Notes: generated by a model from the letters alone, not told the origin. A DNA stretch of 64,000 nt from Chryseobacterium gotjawalense (GCF_030012525.1 NZ_CP124855.1:2170001-2234000), one strand, 5' to 3'. Counted from the stretch's first letter, positions 1-9,092 are shown. Made by a program: numbers and translations.

Positions 1-25
1 ATAAATCAATCAAATTTCATTCTTT

Positions 26-81
26 TTGCACCTATTTTGCATCAATTGCACCATTGCACCCATGTACCAATTGTACCAATT
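26..81. repeat. Short direct repeats at the 3' end of the SpmAB-like gene
   Basis: TTGCACC occurs at 26-32, 46-52 and 54-60 (TTGCATC at 37-43), followed by two abutting copies of GTACCAATT at 64-72 and 73-81. The array runs up to the stop codon of the minus-strand gene. A related GTACCAATTTAA occurs near 42380. The function is unknown; it could be replication slippage. Confidence 0.5.
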
Positions 82-1484
82 TAAGCAAAGAAAATATACG
101 CCAAAATTACCGAAGTAATAATCCCCACCAAATCTGCTAAAAGCATTGCGGTCACCGTATATCTTGTGTTTTTAATTCCTACCGCACCGAAATAAATCGC
201 AATCACGTAAAAAGTCGTGTCTGAACTTCCCTGCAAAACCGCTGCTAATCTTCCCTGGAAACTGTCTGCACCAAAAGTCTGCATCGTGTCAACCATCATT
301 CCCCGTGCTCCTGAACCGGAAAGTGGTTTGATCAAAGCAGTCGGTAAACCATCAACAAAACGGGTATCAAAACCAACGACTTGAGCGACCCATTTCATTC
401 CATCGATCAAAACATCGAAAACACCGGAAGTTCTTAACAAAGAAATTGCGATGAGCATTCCGACTAAATAAGGAATGATTTTCACACAGGTCCAGAAACC
501 TTCTTTTGCCCCGTCAATAAAAGCATCGAAGACATTAATTTTTTTATAAAGCGCTCCTAAAACAATAGCGAAGAAAATCAAAAGGATAATTCCGTTGCTC
601 AATAACATGCTGAAATTATCAAGTCCATCTTTGCTTAAACTTACTAAATAAACCACCAATAAACCAATAATCGCGGAAATCCCTCCAACATAAGCGATGA
701 CAACCGGTTGCAATAAATTGATTTTTTGATAAAGAGAAACCACAATCATCGCTGCCAAAGTCGCTGCGAAAGTCGCGATCATACAAGGCAGAAAAATGTC
801 GGTCGGCGTATGAGAACCCATCGAAGCGCGGATTGCAATAATCGAAACCGGAATTAAGGTTAATCCGCCGGCATGCAGACAGAGAAACATAATTTGCGAA
901 TTACTTGCGTTGTCTTTGTCGGGATTTAAGGTTTGTAAACTTTCCATCGCCTTGAGTCCGAACGGTGTTGCGGCATTATCTAAACCTAAAAGGTTGGCAG
1001 AAAAATTCAGTAACATATGCCCGAAAGACGGATGGTTTTTGGGAATCTCGGGGAAAAGCTTAGAGAAAAAGGGCTGAATCATTCGGGATAAAAGATTGAT
1101 TCCGCCGGCTTTTTCGGCAATACTCATGAACCCCATGAAGAGCGTCATAATCCCGATTAGGCCTAAACAGATTTTAACGGCAGTTTCAGAAGTACCTATT
1201 ACCCCATCAGTTTGCTGAACGCGATAAACGGCAACCTGAGATTTAGCGGAATCCGTTTTATAATGAATTCTATGTTGTTCAAAAGCGGGTTTCAGCAATA
1301 AGGCATTTTTAATTTCAGGATTTAATTCATTGATATTTTGAGTTGCAATTTGCACGGTATCACCACTTTTACCGACGACCATATCGTTATAAATCGCTTT
1401 ATAGGAATCCGAAAACAGATACTTTATACTTCCGACGATAATGGCGACAATAATAAATGCGCTCCAAATTCTGCTTAAAACCAT
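81..1484 (-). CDS. SpmA-SpmB fusion, nucleoside recognition (Gate) domain membrane protein
   Basis: This 467-residue integral membrane protein joins a SpmA-like half (about residues 95-255) to a SpmB-like half (about 325-467). Hydrophobic segments run through it, with conserved-looking stretches LLGLDNAATPFGLKAM and PLSGSGARGMM. It has an N-terminal membrane anchor and a periplasmic-type insert at residues 25-95. Bacillus SpmA and SpmB are separate proteins linked to spore core dehydration, but fused homologues are common in non-sporulating Bacteroidota, where the transported or recognised molecule is not known. The gene stands alone; the downstream end is close to the window edge. The family call is secure, the function is not. 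Confidence 0.88.
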   Translation of the reverse strand: MVLSRIWSAFIIVAIIVGSIKYLFSDSYKAIYNDMVVGKSGDTVQIATQNINELNPEIKNALLLKPAFEQHRIHYKTDSAKSQVAVYRVQQTDGVIGTSETAVKICLGLIGIMTLFMGFMSIAEKAGGINLLSRMIQPFFSKLFPEIPKNHPSFGHMLLNFSANLLGLDNAATPFGLKAMESLQTLNPDKDNASNSQIMFLCLHAGGLTLIPVSIIAIRASMGSHTPTDIFLPCMIATFAATLAAMIVVSLYQKINLLQPVVIAYVGGISAIIGLLVVYLVSLSKDGLDNFSMLLSNGIILLIFFAIVLGALYKKINVFDAFIDGAKEGFWTCVKIIPYLVGMLIAISLLRTSGVFDVLIDGMKWVAQVVGFDTRFVDGLPTALIKPLSGSGARGMMVDTMQTFGADSFQGRLAAVLQGSSDTTFYVIAIYFGAVGIKNTRYTVTAMLLADLVGIITSVILAYIFFA

Positions 1485-1807
1485 GAATTAAAAATTTGAG
1501 TAAAAGTAACTAAAAAGTTTATTTTTTAAGAGACTTAGGACAGCAAATTATTGCGACAAAGTCTTTATGCATGATAAAAGCCACAAATGCACTAATTTTT
1601 CTCCTGGATTCAAAACAAAAATTCAGTCAGATATGTAGATATTCATTCATAAAAAAAGAGGTATTCTCATTCAATTCGTGCATTAGTGGCAAAATAATTC
1701 TAAGCACGAAATTATTTGCCACTAATGATATAGAAAGAACTTCAAAAACAGCCATAAAAAAATTCTGCTTTCAATGAAAACAGAATTTGATTACACTTTT
1801 AAATAAC
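1485..1807. repeat. Gene-free spacer with interspersed inverted repeats
   Basis: An 18-bp motif GCCACAAATGCACTAATT at 1580-1597 recurs inverted at 1673-1690 with two differences. Part of it appears again in the first orientation at 1718-1727. The 1681-1699 and 1710-1727 arms also form a hairpin of about 18 bp with one bulged base. A weaker hairpin (AAATTCTG/CAGAATTT, 1760-1788) lies next to the small gene's stop and may act as a terminator. I see no convincing gene here. Confidence 0.6.
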
Positions 1808-2002
1808 TTACCGCACGGCTAAAAACTCAACACCGTCATTTGATTCGTCTTTGTTTTTACGTTCAAAATGGCGATGAAAATCCGCATAATATTCATCATA
1901 TTCTTTACTTTTTTTTAATAAAAATTTCTTTACACCAAATAAAGTAAGGCCGATTAGAACGCCTACACTTCCCGCTAATATAATTCCTGTTTCTTTTCTC
2001 AT
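1808..2002 (-). CDS. Small single-pass membrane protein, function unknown
   Basis: The 64-residue product starts at the ATG ending at 2002; a longer frame begins with a hydrophobic stretch that does not look coding. Residues 6-25 form one membrane segment (GIILAGSVGVLIGLTLFGVK), followed by a basic KKFLLKK patch and a charged cytoplasmic tail with paired Tyr, Asp and His residues. The layout resembles YtxH-type small membrane proteins, but I do not recognise a family with certainty. No operon partner is visible. Confidence 0.55.
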   Translation of the reverse strand: MRKETGIILAGSVGVLIGLTLFGVKKFLLKKSKEYDEYYADFHRHFERKNKDESNDGVEFLAVR

Positions 2003-2325
2003 GTCTTTAATTATGAGTATAAAATTAAGCAAATTGTATTCCTTTTGGATCATGAATTGTTTTAAAGTTTGTTAAAGTTGGGGGCATGAATATTAAAAAG
2101 GTTTAACTATAACTTAAAGAGCCTTTTATTTCCCAGAGATTTACTGAGGATTCCGGCCCTTAAAAAATACATTTATGTATTAAAAACCAAAAAGGACTAA
2201 AGATTACGCAGGCAATAAAAAAAACGGATTTTTATTAACAAAATGAGCATCGGATATAGGTTTTTCGTATTTCCTGTTTTTTTTCTTCCGGTAAAAAATC
2301 TTACTTTTGAGAAAATCCTTAATAT
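2003..2325. promoter_or_regulatory. Divergent spacer with promoter for the prolyl oligopeptidase gene
   Basis: This AT-rich 323-bp spacer separates a minus-strand small gene from the plus-strand peptidase. TACTTTTG at 2302-2309 matches the Bacteroidota -7 element TAnnTTTG and lies 16 bp before the ATG. No convincing gene or repeat is seen in the rest. Confidence 0.5.
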
Positions 2326-4440
2326 ATGAATGTTAAAACATTTGCTCTTGGTGCAGCAGGAATAATGCTCGCATCTTGCGCTCCTCAAAAAATGACCAAA
2401 AATTTGAACTATCCCGAAACGAAAAAAGTTGAACATACCGATGAGTATTTCGGGACCAAAGTTCAGGATCCATACCGATGGTTAGAAGATGACCGCGCGG
2501 AAGACACCAAAGACTGGGTTCAGAGAGAAGTCGCTTTTACGAATGATTATCTGGCAAAAATTCCTTTCCGTGAAGAGATTCGTGCACAACTGAATGACAT
2601 CTGGAATTACGAGAAAATTGGTGCCCCTTTTAAAGAAGGAGATTTTACTTATTTTTATAAAAATGACGGACTTCAAGCGCAATCCATTTTATACCGAACC
2701 GATAAAAACGGCAAGACCGAAGTTTTTCTGGATCCTAATAAATTCTCGGAAAAAGGAACGACTTCTTTAGCAGGAATTTCTTTTAATAAAAAAGGAAATC
2801 TGGTTGCTTATTCTATTTCCGAAGGCGGAAGCGACTGGAATAAAATAATCATTATCAATGCTTTAACCAAAGAAAAGATTGATGAAACCATTGTTGATGT
2901 GAAGTTTTCCGGAGCGTCCTGGCTGGGTGATGAAGGTTTCTTTTATTCAAGTTACGATAAACCAAAAGGGAGCGAACTCTCTGCCAAAACCGATATGCAC
3001 AAAGTTTATTTCCATAAATTAGGAACGAAACAAAGTGCCGATCAATTAATTATCGGTGGCGAAAATTTCAAAAGACGCTATATGAGCGTTGGAGTTTCTG
3101 ATGATGAACGCTACGAGATTTTAAGAGCATCTGAAGCAACCAATGGCAACGAACTGTATATTAAAGATTTACAAAATAAAACAGATTTCATTCCTGTTCA
3201 AAAAGGATACGATTTTAATACCAATGTGGTCGATTCGAAAGGCGATTTCATTTACGCCTTAACCGACAAAAATGCGCCAAATATGCGTTTGGTAAAATTC
3301 AATATCAATCAGCCAACAGTTTGGACTGATGTGATTCCTGAAACCGAAAACGTGCTTAGCGTTTCGACAGGCGGAGGATATCTATTCGCAAAGTATATGA
3401 AAGATGCGGTAACCTCGATGAAGCAGTTTGATTATAACGGTAAATTAATCCGTACGATCGATTTGCCAGGAATCGGAACCGCAGGAGGTTTCAGTGGAAA
3501 AGAAAAAGAGAAAGACCTGTATTTTTCTTTCACCAACTACATTACTCCGCCAACCATTTATAAATTCAATGCGGAGACCGGAAAAGCTGAAGTTTATCAA
3601 AAACCAAAGGTGAAATTTAACCCTGAAGATTACGTTTCAGAACAAATATTTTTTACTTCAAAAGACGGAACTAAAATTCCGATGATGATCAATTATAAAA
3701 AAGGATTGAAACGGGACGGAAAGAACCCGACCATTCTTTATTCTTACGGCGGATTCAACATCAGTTTGCTGCCTTCTTTCTCCGTAGTGAATGCGATTTG
3801 GATGGAAAACGGCGGAATTTACGCGGTTCCGAATATTCGTGGCGGAGGTGAGTACGGCAAAAAATGGCATGATGCGGGAACGAAAATGCAGAAGAAAAAT
3901 GTATTCGAAGATTTCATCGCAGCCGGCGAATATTTGCAGAAAAACGGATATACTTCAAAAGAGCACATGGCGCTTTCCGGCCGATCAAACGGTGGACTTC
4001 TCGTTGGAGCAACCATGACTATGAGACCTGATCTGGCAAAAGTAGCTTTCCCCGGAGTGGGTGTTTTGGACATGTTGCGTTACAATAAATTCACAGCTGG
4101 AGCGGGCTGGAGTTACGATTACGGAACTGCCGAAGACAGCAAAGAAATGTTCGATTATTTAAAATCTTATTCACCGGTTCATCAGGTTAAAAAAGGAGTT
4201 TGCTACCCGTCAACCATGATTATCACAAGCGATCACGATGACAGAGTTGTTCCGGCACACTCATTTAAATTCGGTGCGGAACTGCAGGAAAAACAATCGT
4301 GCAGTAATCCGGTTTTGGTAAGAATCGAAACCAATGCGGGACACGGCGCAGGAAGAAGTACAGAACAGGTTATTGGCGAAAACGCTGATATCTTGAGTTT
4401 TGCGCTTTATGAAATGGGCTTTAAGACTTTGAAGAAATAA
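2326..4440 (+). CDS. Prolyl oligopeptidase family serine peptidase (S9A), lipoprotein
   Basis: The 704-residue protein starts with a lipoprotein signal (lipobox LASC, Cys about residue 18), so it is predicted to be anchored in an envelope membrane. The N-terminal domain (about 30-430) has the seven-bladed propeller character of S9A enzymes, beginning with the typical DPYRWLEDD motif. The C-terminal alpha/beta hydrolase holds the triad: Ser in GRSNGGLL (about 552), Asp in DDRVVPAHS (about 640) and His in NAGHGAG (about 672). Such enzymes cleave short peptides after proline. Length matches the family. The gene is monocistronic, with its own promoter and a strong hairpin after the stop. Confidence 0.95.
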   Translation: MNVKTFALGAAGIMLASCAPQKMTKNLNYPETKKVEHTDEYFGTKVQDPYRWLEDDRAEDTKDWVQREVAFTNDYLAKIPFREEIRAQLNDIWNYEKIGAPFKEGDFTYFYKNDGLQAQSILYRTDKNGKTEVFLDPNKFSEKGTTSLAGISFNKKGNLVAYSISEGGSDWNKIIIINALTKEKIDETIVDVKFSGASWLGDEGFFYSSYDKPKGSELSAKTDMHKVYFHKLGTKQSADQLIIGGENFKRRYMSVGVSDDERYEILRASEATNGNELYIKDLQNKTDFIPVQKGYDFNTNVVDSKGDFIYALTDKNAPNMRLVKFNINQPTVWTDVIPETENVLSVSTGGGYLFAKYMKDAVTSMKQFDYNGKLIRTIDLPGIGTAGGFSGKEKEKDLYFSFTNYITPPTIYKFNAETGKAEVYQKPKVKFNPEDYVSEQIFFTSKDGTKIPMMINYKKGLKRDGKNPTILYSYGGFNISLLPSFSVVNAIWMENGGIYAVPNIRGGGEYGKKWHDAGTKMQKKNVFEDFIAAGEYLQKNGYTSKEHMALSGRSNGGLLVGATMTMRPDLAKVAFPGVGVLDMLRYNKFTAGAGWSYDYGTAEDSKEMFDYLKSYSPVHQVKKGVCYPSTMIITSDHDDRVVPAHSFKFGAELQEKQSCSNPVLVRIETNAGHGAGRSTEQVIGENADILSFALYEMGFKTLKK

Positions 4441-4463
4441 ATTAAACTTATGGTAATAAAAAA

Positions 4464-4500
4464 CTTCCCGGGGAATAATTTCCCGGGTAGTTTTGTTTTT
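4464..4500 (+). terminator. Rho-independent terminator of the prolyl oligopeptidase gene
   Basis: A GC-rich hairpin (CCCGGGGAA / TTTCCCGGG, one mismatch, 3-nt loop) lies 24 bp after the stop codon and is followed by a T-rich run to 4500. Confidence 0.85.
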
Positions 4501-4666
4501 AGTAATTCGTACGAGAACACCTGAATAGAAATAATAAATATTCTCCCGCTGATTTAACTGATTATACAGATTCATTTCTTTTTTAAAACCTGCTTAGAGG
4601 TTGAAAAATATCTTCTGTGAATTTTTCAAAATATACATTTCATCTCTGTTTTGGTAGAAACATTGT

Positions 4667-4721
4667 CATGAACTCCTCATGAAGTATCCATGAACTATCC
4701 ATGAAGCATCTATGGAGTATC
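4667..4721. repeat. 11-bp tandem repeat, five units
   Basis: Five abutting 11-mers fill exactly 55 bp: CATGAACTCCT, CATGAAGTATC, CATGAACTATC, CATGAAGCATC and TATGGAGTATC. Units are degenerate but in perfect register. The array lies between two convergent genes, 16 bp before the 3' end of the minus-strand barrel gene. Confidence 0.85.
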
Positions 4722-4736
4722 TCAGATTAGTTATGA

Positions 4737-5276
4737 TTACAAGCCGAAAACAACTCCGATACTTGGAATAAATCCGCTGCCGAAAACGGATTTGTCTTCT
4801 TTGTATAAAACGTTATACATTCCACCAATCTGCATATAAGCGCGGTCGCCAATTTTCTGCATATAGCCGCCACCGAGGTAAAGAGCAGCTTCGTCACCCG
4901 AATATTTCACATCGGTCAGTTTATTTTTCTGGTTGAAAAAGTATTCCTGAAACATTCCGCTTAAAAAGAAATTCCGGCCGATATAATAATTCACAAAAGG
5001 ACCGACGCCGATGGTGCTTGATGAATAATATTTCGCATTAGTCCAGGTGAGGCCAGAAGCGACACCCGTTTCTAAACTTTCGGTAAGCATATACCCGATT
5101 CTGGGAGAAATATATACCGATGTTCCACCATTATTGTTGCCAAAACTTCCGCCTAATCCAGCCGAACCGCCGAAAGTCCATTTGGAATCGTTATTACCGA
5201 AAGTTTTAGTTGTTCCTATTTGAGCGCGCAATGAAAAGGCAAAGGATATCACCGAAAGAAGAAGGAGTTTTTTCAT
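4737..5276 (-). CDS. Outer membrane beta-barrel-like secreted protein
   Basis: The 179-residue protein has a Sec signal peptide (about residues 1-18, ending SLRAQ). The mature part alternates glycine, aromatic and polar residues in the manner of a small OmpA/OmpW-like barrel, ending in the hydrophobic VVFGL typical of a barrel C-terminus. About eight strands fit this length. No enzymatic motif is seen. It is transcribed alone. The barrel assignment rests on composition and pattern, and the role is unknown. Confidence 0.65.
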   Translation of the reverse strand: MKKLLLLSVISFAFSLRAQIGTTKTFGNNDSKWTFGGSAGLGGSFGNNNGGTSVYISPRIGYMLTESLETGVASGLTWTNAKYYSSSTIGVGPFVNYYIGRNFFLSGMFQEYFFNQKNKLTDVKYSGDEAALYLGGGYMQKIGDRAYMQIGGMYNVLYKEDKSVFGSGFIPSIGVVFGL

Positions 5277-5401
5277 GTTGTATTTTTAAAGAATTAATAA
5301 TCAAAAATAAGCCTTTTTTTGAAATCGAAAATTTCTATAATTACTTTGCTGATGAAGAATTGACCTTTTGAAAATTTTCAAAATAATGAAAGGTCTTTCT
5401 C

Positions 5402-5507
5402 TTAGCCCCGATGGAAGCGGCATCCTTTATCTTTTTCGTCAGAAAAGATAAAGATACAGCGGACAGTGGGACGCGTTTCCGAAACTATTGCGGGTCTTGT
5501 AGCTCCT
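5402..5507 (+). repeat. Dispersed hairpin repeat family, copy 1
   Basis: This unit starts TAGCCCCGATGGAAGCGG, has a 9-bp hairpin (TTATCTTTT/AAAAGATAA) at its centre, then ATACAGCGGACAG, and ends TAGCTCCT. It shares both ends with the copy at 21989-22093. It sits in the 306-bp divergent spacer (5277-5582) between the barrel gene and mnmA, which holds no other gene. Confidence 0.8.
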
Positions 5508-5530
5508 GAGATATTGTATAATTATTGTCG

Positions 5531-5538
5531 TAAATTTG
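5531..5538 (+). promoter_or_regulatory. Putative mnmA promoter -7 element
   Basis: TAAATTTG fits the Bacteroidota TAnnTTTG consensus 44 bp before the mnmA start codon. Confidence 0.5.
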
Positions 5539-5582
5539 CAAAACTTTTGATGCCTATCATCAAAAATTTATTTCCTTAAAAT

Positions 5583-6770
5583 ATGAAAATTGTAGTTGGC
5601 CTTTCCGGAGGTGTAGATTCGAGTGTTGCAGCGTATCTGTTGCAAAAACAAGGTCATGAAGTGGTGGCGCTTTTTATGCGGAACTGGAATGATGCATCGG
5701 TAACTTTGGAAGATGAATGTCCGTGGATCGAGGACAGTAATGATGCTCTGATGGTGGCCCAAAAACTTGGGATTCCTTATCAGGTCATCGATATGAGCGA
5801 ACTGTATAAGGAAAAAATCGTGGATTATATGTTCGATGAATACAAAATGGGCCGAACGCCGAATCCTGATGTTTTGTGCAACCGTGAAGTGAAGTTTGAC
5901 GTGTTCATGAAAACAGCCTTATCACTTGGCGCTGAGAAAGTTGCAACGGGACATTACGCTCAGGTGAACTCTACTTTTGACGAAAACGGCAAGGAAATTT
6001 TTCATCTTTTAGCCGGAGCAGATAACAATAAAGATCAGTCGTATTTCCTGTGTCAATTGAGTCAGGATCAGCTGTCGAAATCGCTGTTTCCGATTGGTGG
6101 ATTAACGAAACCTGAAGTCCGGGAAATCGCCAGAGAAATGGATTTGGTGACGGCAGATAAGAAAGACTCACAAGGATTGTGCTTCATCGGAAAAGTGAGT
6201 TTACCGATATTTCTACAACAACAGCTTGAACCAAAAGAAGGTGAAATTGTAGAGATTTTTAAAGATTTCGGTGATTTTCATCAAGAAATACCGGCATTTT
6301 TATCAAAACTAGAAGAATTACAGTTTCTTTCCAAGAAAATAAAATACGAAAAATCAGACGGAAAAGTGATTGGCAAACATCAGGGTGCACATTATTTCAC
6401 GATCGGACAAAGCAAAGGTTTGGGCATTGGCGGACATGCGGAATCCTGTTTCATCATTTCCCGCGATATGGAAACCAACACGATTTTTGTGGGCGAAGGG
6501 AAAAATTTCCCGGGATTATTCCGTAAAGCTTTAAAAATCGAAAATTCCGAAGTTCACTGGGTTCGTGACGATCTGCGTCTGCAAAATGGAGAATCGATGA
6601 AAGTACAGGCCAGAATCCGGTACCGACAGACTTTGGAAGAAGCTACGCTTTACCAGTTCGAAGAAGGATTTTATATCGAATTTGAAAACCCACAATCTGC
6701 CATTGCAGAAGGACAGTTTGCGGCGTGGTATCTGGACGATGAATTGGTGGGAAGCGGTGTAATCGCTTAG
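5583..6770 (+). CDS. mnmA: tRNA-specific 2-thiouridylase MnmA
   Basis: MnmA adds sulfur to C2 of uridine 34 in tRNAs for Lys, Glu and Gln. The ATP-pyrophosphatase loop SGGVDSS is at residues 8-14. The catalytic cysteines are visible in LCNREVKF (about 99) and GLCFIGK (about 200). The protein is 395 residues, longer than the roughly 370 of E. coli MnmA; the extra length lies around residues 215-260, just after the second cysteine motif. The modification partner mnmG is about 26 kb away in this window. Downstream the DNA is gene-poor up to the toxin-antitoxin pair. Confidence 0.97.
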   Translation: MKIVVGLSGGVDSSVAAYLLQKQGHEVVALFMRNWNDASVTLEDECPWIEDSNDALMVAQKLGIPYQVIDMSELYKEKIVDYMFDEYKMGRTPNPDVLCNREVKFDVFMKTALSLGAEKVATGHYAQVNSTFDENGKEIFHLLAGADNNKDQSYFLCQLSQDQLSKSLFPIGGLTKPEVREIAREMDLVTADKKDSQGLCFIGKVSLPIFLQQQLEPKEGEIVEIFKDFGDFHQEIPAFLSKLEELQFLSKKIKYEKSDGKVIGKHQGAHYFTIGQSKGLGIGGHAESCFIISRDMETNTIFVGEGKNFPGLFRKALKIENSEVHWVRDDLRLQNGESMKVQARIRYRQTLEEATLYQFEEGFYIEFENPQSAIAEGQFAAWYLDDELVGSGVIA

Positions 6771-6829
6771 TAAGCTTAGCGTAGAATTTTCAAAGTTGGA
6801 AAACTGCTCAAATAAAAAGGGAATTATAA

Positions 6830-6943
6830 AAATTACGTCAGACGATCACTAACCTTTTGTTTTCTGCAAGACAAGAAACCGAAGATTCAGCGAAGAATTT
6901 TGGATTGACTAATGAAGATTTCAACATCACAACTCAGCAATAA
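6830..6943 (+). pseudogene. Possible 3' remnant of a decayed gene
   Basis: An in-frame run of 37 codons after a TAA encodes KLRQTITNLLFSARQETEDS, then AKNFGLTNEDFNITTQQ and a TAA stop. Its composition resembles real coding sequence rather than AT-rich spacer, but no start codon fits. It lies directly upstream of the ParDE pair, so it could be what remains of an older gene or antitoxin tail. I do not recognise a family. Confidence 0.3.
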
Positions 6944-7004
6944 TACAAGATATTATCAGATATAAAAACCTTTAAAAAACGGCAATATCATTTATTTTCA
7001 GTAT

Positions 7005-7021
7005 TTACCAATTTTTGGTAA
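7005..7021. promoter_or_regulatory. Putative ParD operator, inverted repeat
   Basis: TTACCAA TTT TTGGTAA is a perfect 7-bp inverted repeat 19 bp before the antitoxin start. It overlaps TAACTTTA (7019-7026), one base off the TAnnTTTG promoter element. Ribbon-helix-helix antitoxins normally repress their own operon by binding such palindromes. Confidence 0.6.
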
Positions 7022-7034
7022 CTTTACGGAAATA

Positions 7035-7289
7035 TTGAAAATGAAAAACACATCAGTATCACTCGGAAATTATTTTGATCAGTTCGTTAGCAGCCAAGTA
7101 TCTGGCGGACGATATAAAAATGTCAGTGAAGTTATTCGTGCGGGGCTTAGACTTTTAGAAAATGAAGAAAGTAAAATTATTGCTTTAAAAAGTGCAATTC
7201 AAAATGGTTTGAACAGTCCAAGAATTGAAGATTTTGATTTAGATGAACATTTAGCCAAATTAAAATCTGAAAAAACAAAAAATGGGTAA
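7035..7289 (+). CDS. parD: Type II antitoxin, ParD/CopG ribbon-helix-helix family
   Basis: This 84-residue protein has the ParD layout: a short beta strand ([12 protein letters not shown]), then a helix-turn-helix carrying the family motif [19 protein letters not shown] at about residues 25-43, and a charged C-terminal tail that would wrap the toxin. It should neutralise ParE and repress the operon through the palindrome just upstream. The stop overlaps the ParE start by 8 nt, so translation is likely coupled. Confidence 0.92.
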   Translation: MKMKNTSVSLGNYFDQFVSSQVSGGRYKNVSEVIRAGLRLLENEESKIIALKSAIQNGLNSPRIEDFDLDEHLAKLKSEKTKNG

Positions 7290-7581
7290 AGTTATATGGA
7301 GGCAAGAAGCAATAAATGATTTAACAGACATTTGGGATTATACATTTGAAGAATGGTCCGAAAATCAGGCTGATAAATATTATGATGCAATAAAATCTGC
7401 CTGTAAACATATCGGCGAAAATCCAGATCTTGGTAAAATTTACACTGAAATAAGTGAAAATTTACGCGGATTTAAATCAGGAAAACACATTATATTTTAT
7501 CATCAAATTTCTGAAGATCAATTAGAGATAATTAGAATATTACACGAAAGAATGGATTTGAAAACGAAGATAAATGAATAA
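7282..7581 (+). CDS. parE: Type II toxin, ParE/RelE superfamily
   Basis: The 99-residue protein has the ParE fold pattern: an N-terminal strand ([19 protein letters not shown]), two helices, then [17 protein letters not shown] and [10 protein letters not shown], which match the beta-sheet and C-terminal arginine and histidine positions of ParE toxins. Known ParE proteins inhibit DNA gyrase, while related RelE toxins cut mRNA; the sequence alone does not prove the target. The frame is intact and it overlaps its antitoxin by 8 nt. Confidence 0.92.
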   Translation: MGKVIWRQEAINDLTDIWDYTFEEWSENQADKYYDAIKSACKHIGENPDLGKIYTEISENLRGFKSGKHIIFYHQISEDQLEIIRILHERMDLKTKINE

Positions 7582-7630
7582 AAACTTTCATCAATTACTA
7601 AACTTTCGTTTCGCCAAACCGGCTAAATAA

Positions 7631-7810
7631 AATCCCAGAAATCTTCATCTTCCTGATGGACAGGATGCATCTATTCTTGCATTAATAAAATTTTATTTTA
7701 GGAAACATTTACAATTTTCTATTCCTGCCGCACAAATCCTCAATGAAATTACCAGCTTAATTCAGCCGGTTTCTGCCGATTTTTTAATTGTTTTCTGCCA
7801 GATAATTTGA
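7631..7810 (+). pseudogene. Possible gene remnant downstream of ParE
   Basis: Fifty-nine codons after a TAA read NPRNLHLPDGQDASILALIK and continue FYFRKHLQFSIPAAQ to a TGA at 7810. The last 27 bp overlap the 3' end of the helicase on the other strand. There is no plausible start. The stretch up to 7783 looks more like coding sequence than spacer, but chance cannot be excluded. Confidence 0.22.
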
Positions 7811-9079
7811 AAGCACTTTATCCATCAATTCTTCTTTCGTCAAATGATGAAAAATGGTTTTAACCTGCTGTCTGACCTCATCTGGAATCTCGCGGTTGGG
7901 TTTTGTTTTGAAGACTTTTTTCGCCCAAACCAAAGTATTGTTCCATTCTATCGCTTCGGCATCGGCTTTTTTTATCTCTTTGAATTTAATTCCCAATTCT
8001 TGTTCAAAACCGGCAATTTCTTTCACTTCTTCCTGCTGAATTATCGTCATCGAAAGTCCGTTTGCTCCTGCTCTACCCGTTCTGCCGCTGCGATGCACAT
8101 AGGCTTCGTGCGTGTCCGGCAAATGATAATTCACGACATAGGCTAATTCTTTGACATCGATTCCTCTTGCGACCAAATCGGTAGCCACCAAAATATCGAT
8201 ATATCCTTCGCGGAACTGATCCATAATACGGTCCCGGATTCCCTGCGTTAAACTTCCGTGCAAAGCACCAGAGGAGATTTTACGGATGGCCAGATTTTTC
8301 GCCAGTTTATTGACCGCTGCTTTGGTTTTACAGAAAATAATTCCTCTGCCTCCTTCCTGCGAGTTTAAAAAGTGTAAAAGCACATCTAATTTCTCAATCG
8401 GCTCTACGACAATATATTGATGATCAATACCTTGATGTCCGACCGTCGCCATTTCAGAATTAATAGAAACCGCATTTCTCGACATGTAATTATGAACAAT
8501 ATCTTTCAGTTCTCCCGGTAGGGTTGCGCTGAATAAATAAGTGCGGCGGTTTTTAGGCATCGCTTTCAAAATCGGCATCAGGTCTTCTTTTAAAGCCTGA
8601 AACATTTCATCAGCTTCATCTAAAACTAAGTTTTTCAGGGATTTAATGTCCAGTGCTCCTTTTTCCAACAGATCTAAAAAACGACCTGGGGTTGCCACTA
8701 CAATATGAGTCGGATTTTTCAACTCTTCTATTTGTGATTTCACCGTATTTCCTCCCGTCAGCAAGACGATGGAAACCTCAGGAATATATTTGGCAAAATC
8801 TTTAAGATTATTAAAGATCTGCTGGCTCAGTTCTCTGGTAGGTGCTAAAATAACGGTTTGAATATTCTTATTTTCAACATCGACCAACTGTATCAGCGGC
8901 AGTCCGAAAGCGGCAGTTTTACCTGTTCCGGTTTTGGCCAATGCAACCAGATCTTCATTCTGACCGAGAATCACCGGAATAACCTGATCCTGAATATCGG
9001 TCGCAACCGTTATTTCTAAATCAGTTAAGGCTTTTTGAAGTGGATGAATTATTCCTAAGTCGGATATCAGTCTGGACAT
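7784..9079 (-). CDS. DEAD-box ATP-dependent RNA helicase
   Basis: The 431-residue protein contains the two RecA-like domains of DEAD-box helicases and little more. Visible motifs are AKTGTGKT (Walker A), PTRELSQQ (Ia), TPGR (Ib), DEADEM (II), SAT (III), ARGIDV (V) and HRSGRTGRAG (VI). These enzymes unwind short RNA duplexes in ribosome assembly or mRNA decay. The C-terminal extension is short (about 60 residues) and lacks the RGG or basic tails of the RhlE and CsdA groups, so I give no symbol. The gene is single, with a good promoter motif just upstream. Confidence 0.94.
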   Translation of the reverse strand: MSRLISDLGIIHPLQKALTDLEITVATDIQDQVIPVILGQNEDLVALAKTGTGKTAAFGLPLIQLVDVENKNIQTVILAPTRELSQQIFNNLKDFAKYIPEVSIVLLTGGNTVKSQIEELKNPTHIVVATPGRFLDLLEKGALDIKSLKNLVLDEADEMFQALKEDLMPILKAMPKNRRTYLFSATLPGELKDIVHNYMSRNAVSINSEMATVGHQGIDHQYIVVEPIEKLDVLLHFLNSQEGGRGIIFCKTKAAVNKLAKNLAIRKISSGALHGSLTQGIRDRIMDQFREGYIDILVATDLVARGIDVKELAYVVNYHLPDTHEAYVHRSGRTGRAGANGLSMTIIQQEEVKEIAGFEQELGIKFKEIKKADAEAIEWNNTLVWAKKVFKTKPNREIPDEVRQQVKTIFHHLTKEELMDKVLSNYLAENN

Positions 9080-9092
9080 GCTTATTTTTTTA

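Noticed and set aside
81..1484. Sign of a sporulating organism from the SpmA/SpmB homology
   Set aside because: The fused form is common in non-sporulating Bacteroidota, and no other sporulation gene is present.
1571..1777. Plus-strand frame of 68 codons in the spacer after the SpmAB-like gene
   Set aside because: It runs through the inverted repeats and its composition is that of AT-rich spacer; no domain or start context supports it.
4667..4721. CRISPR array
   Set aside because: Units are 11 bp, abut without spacers and no cas gene is near; the same holds for 63928-63971.
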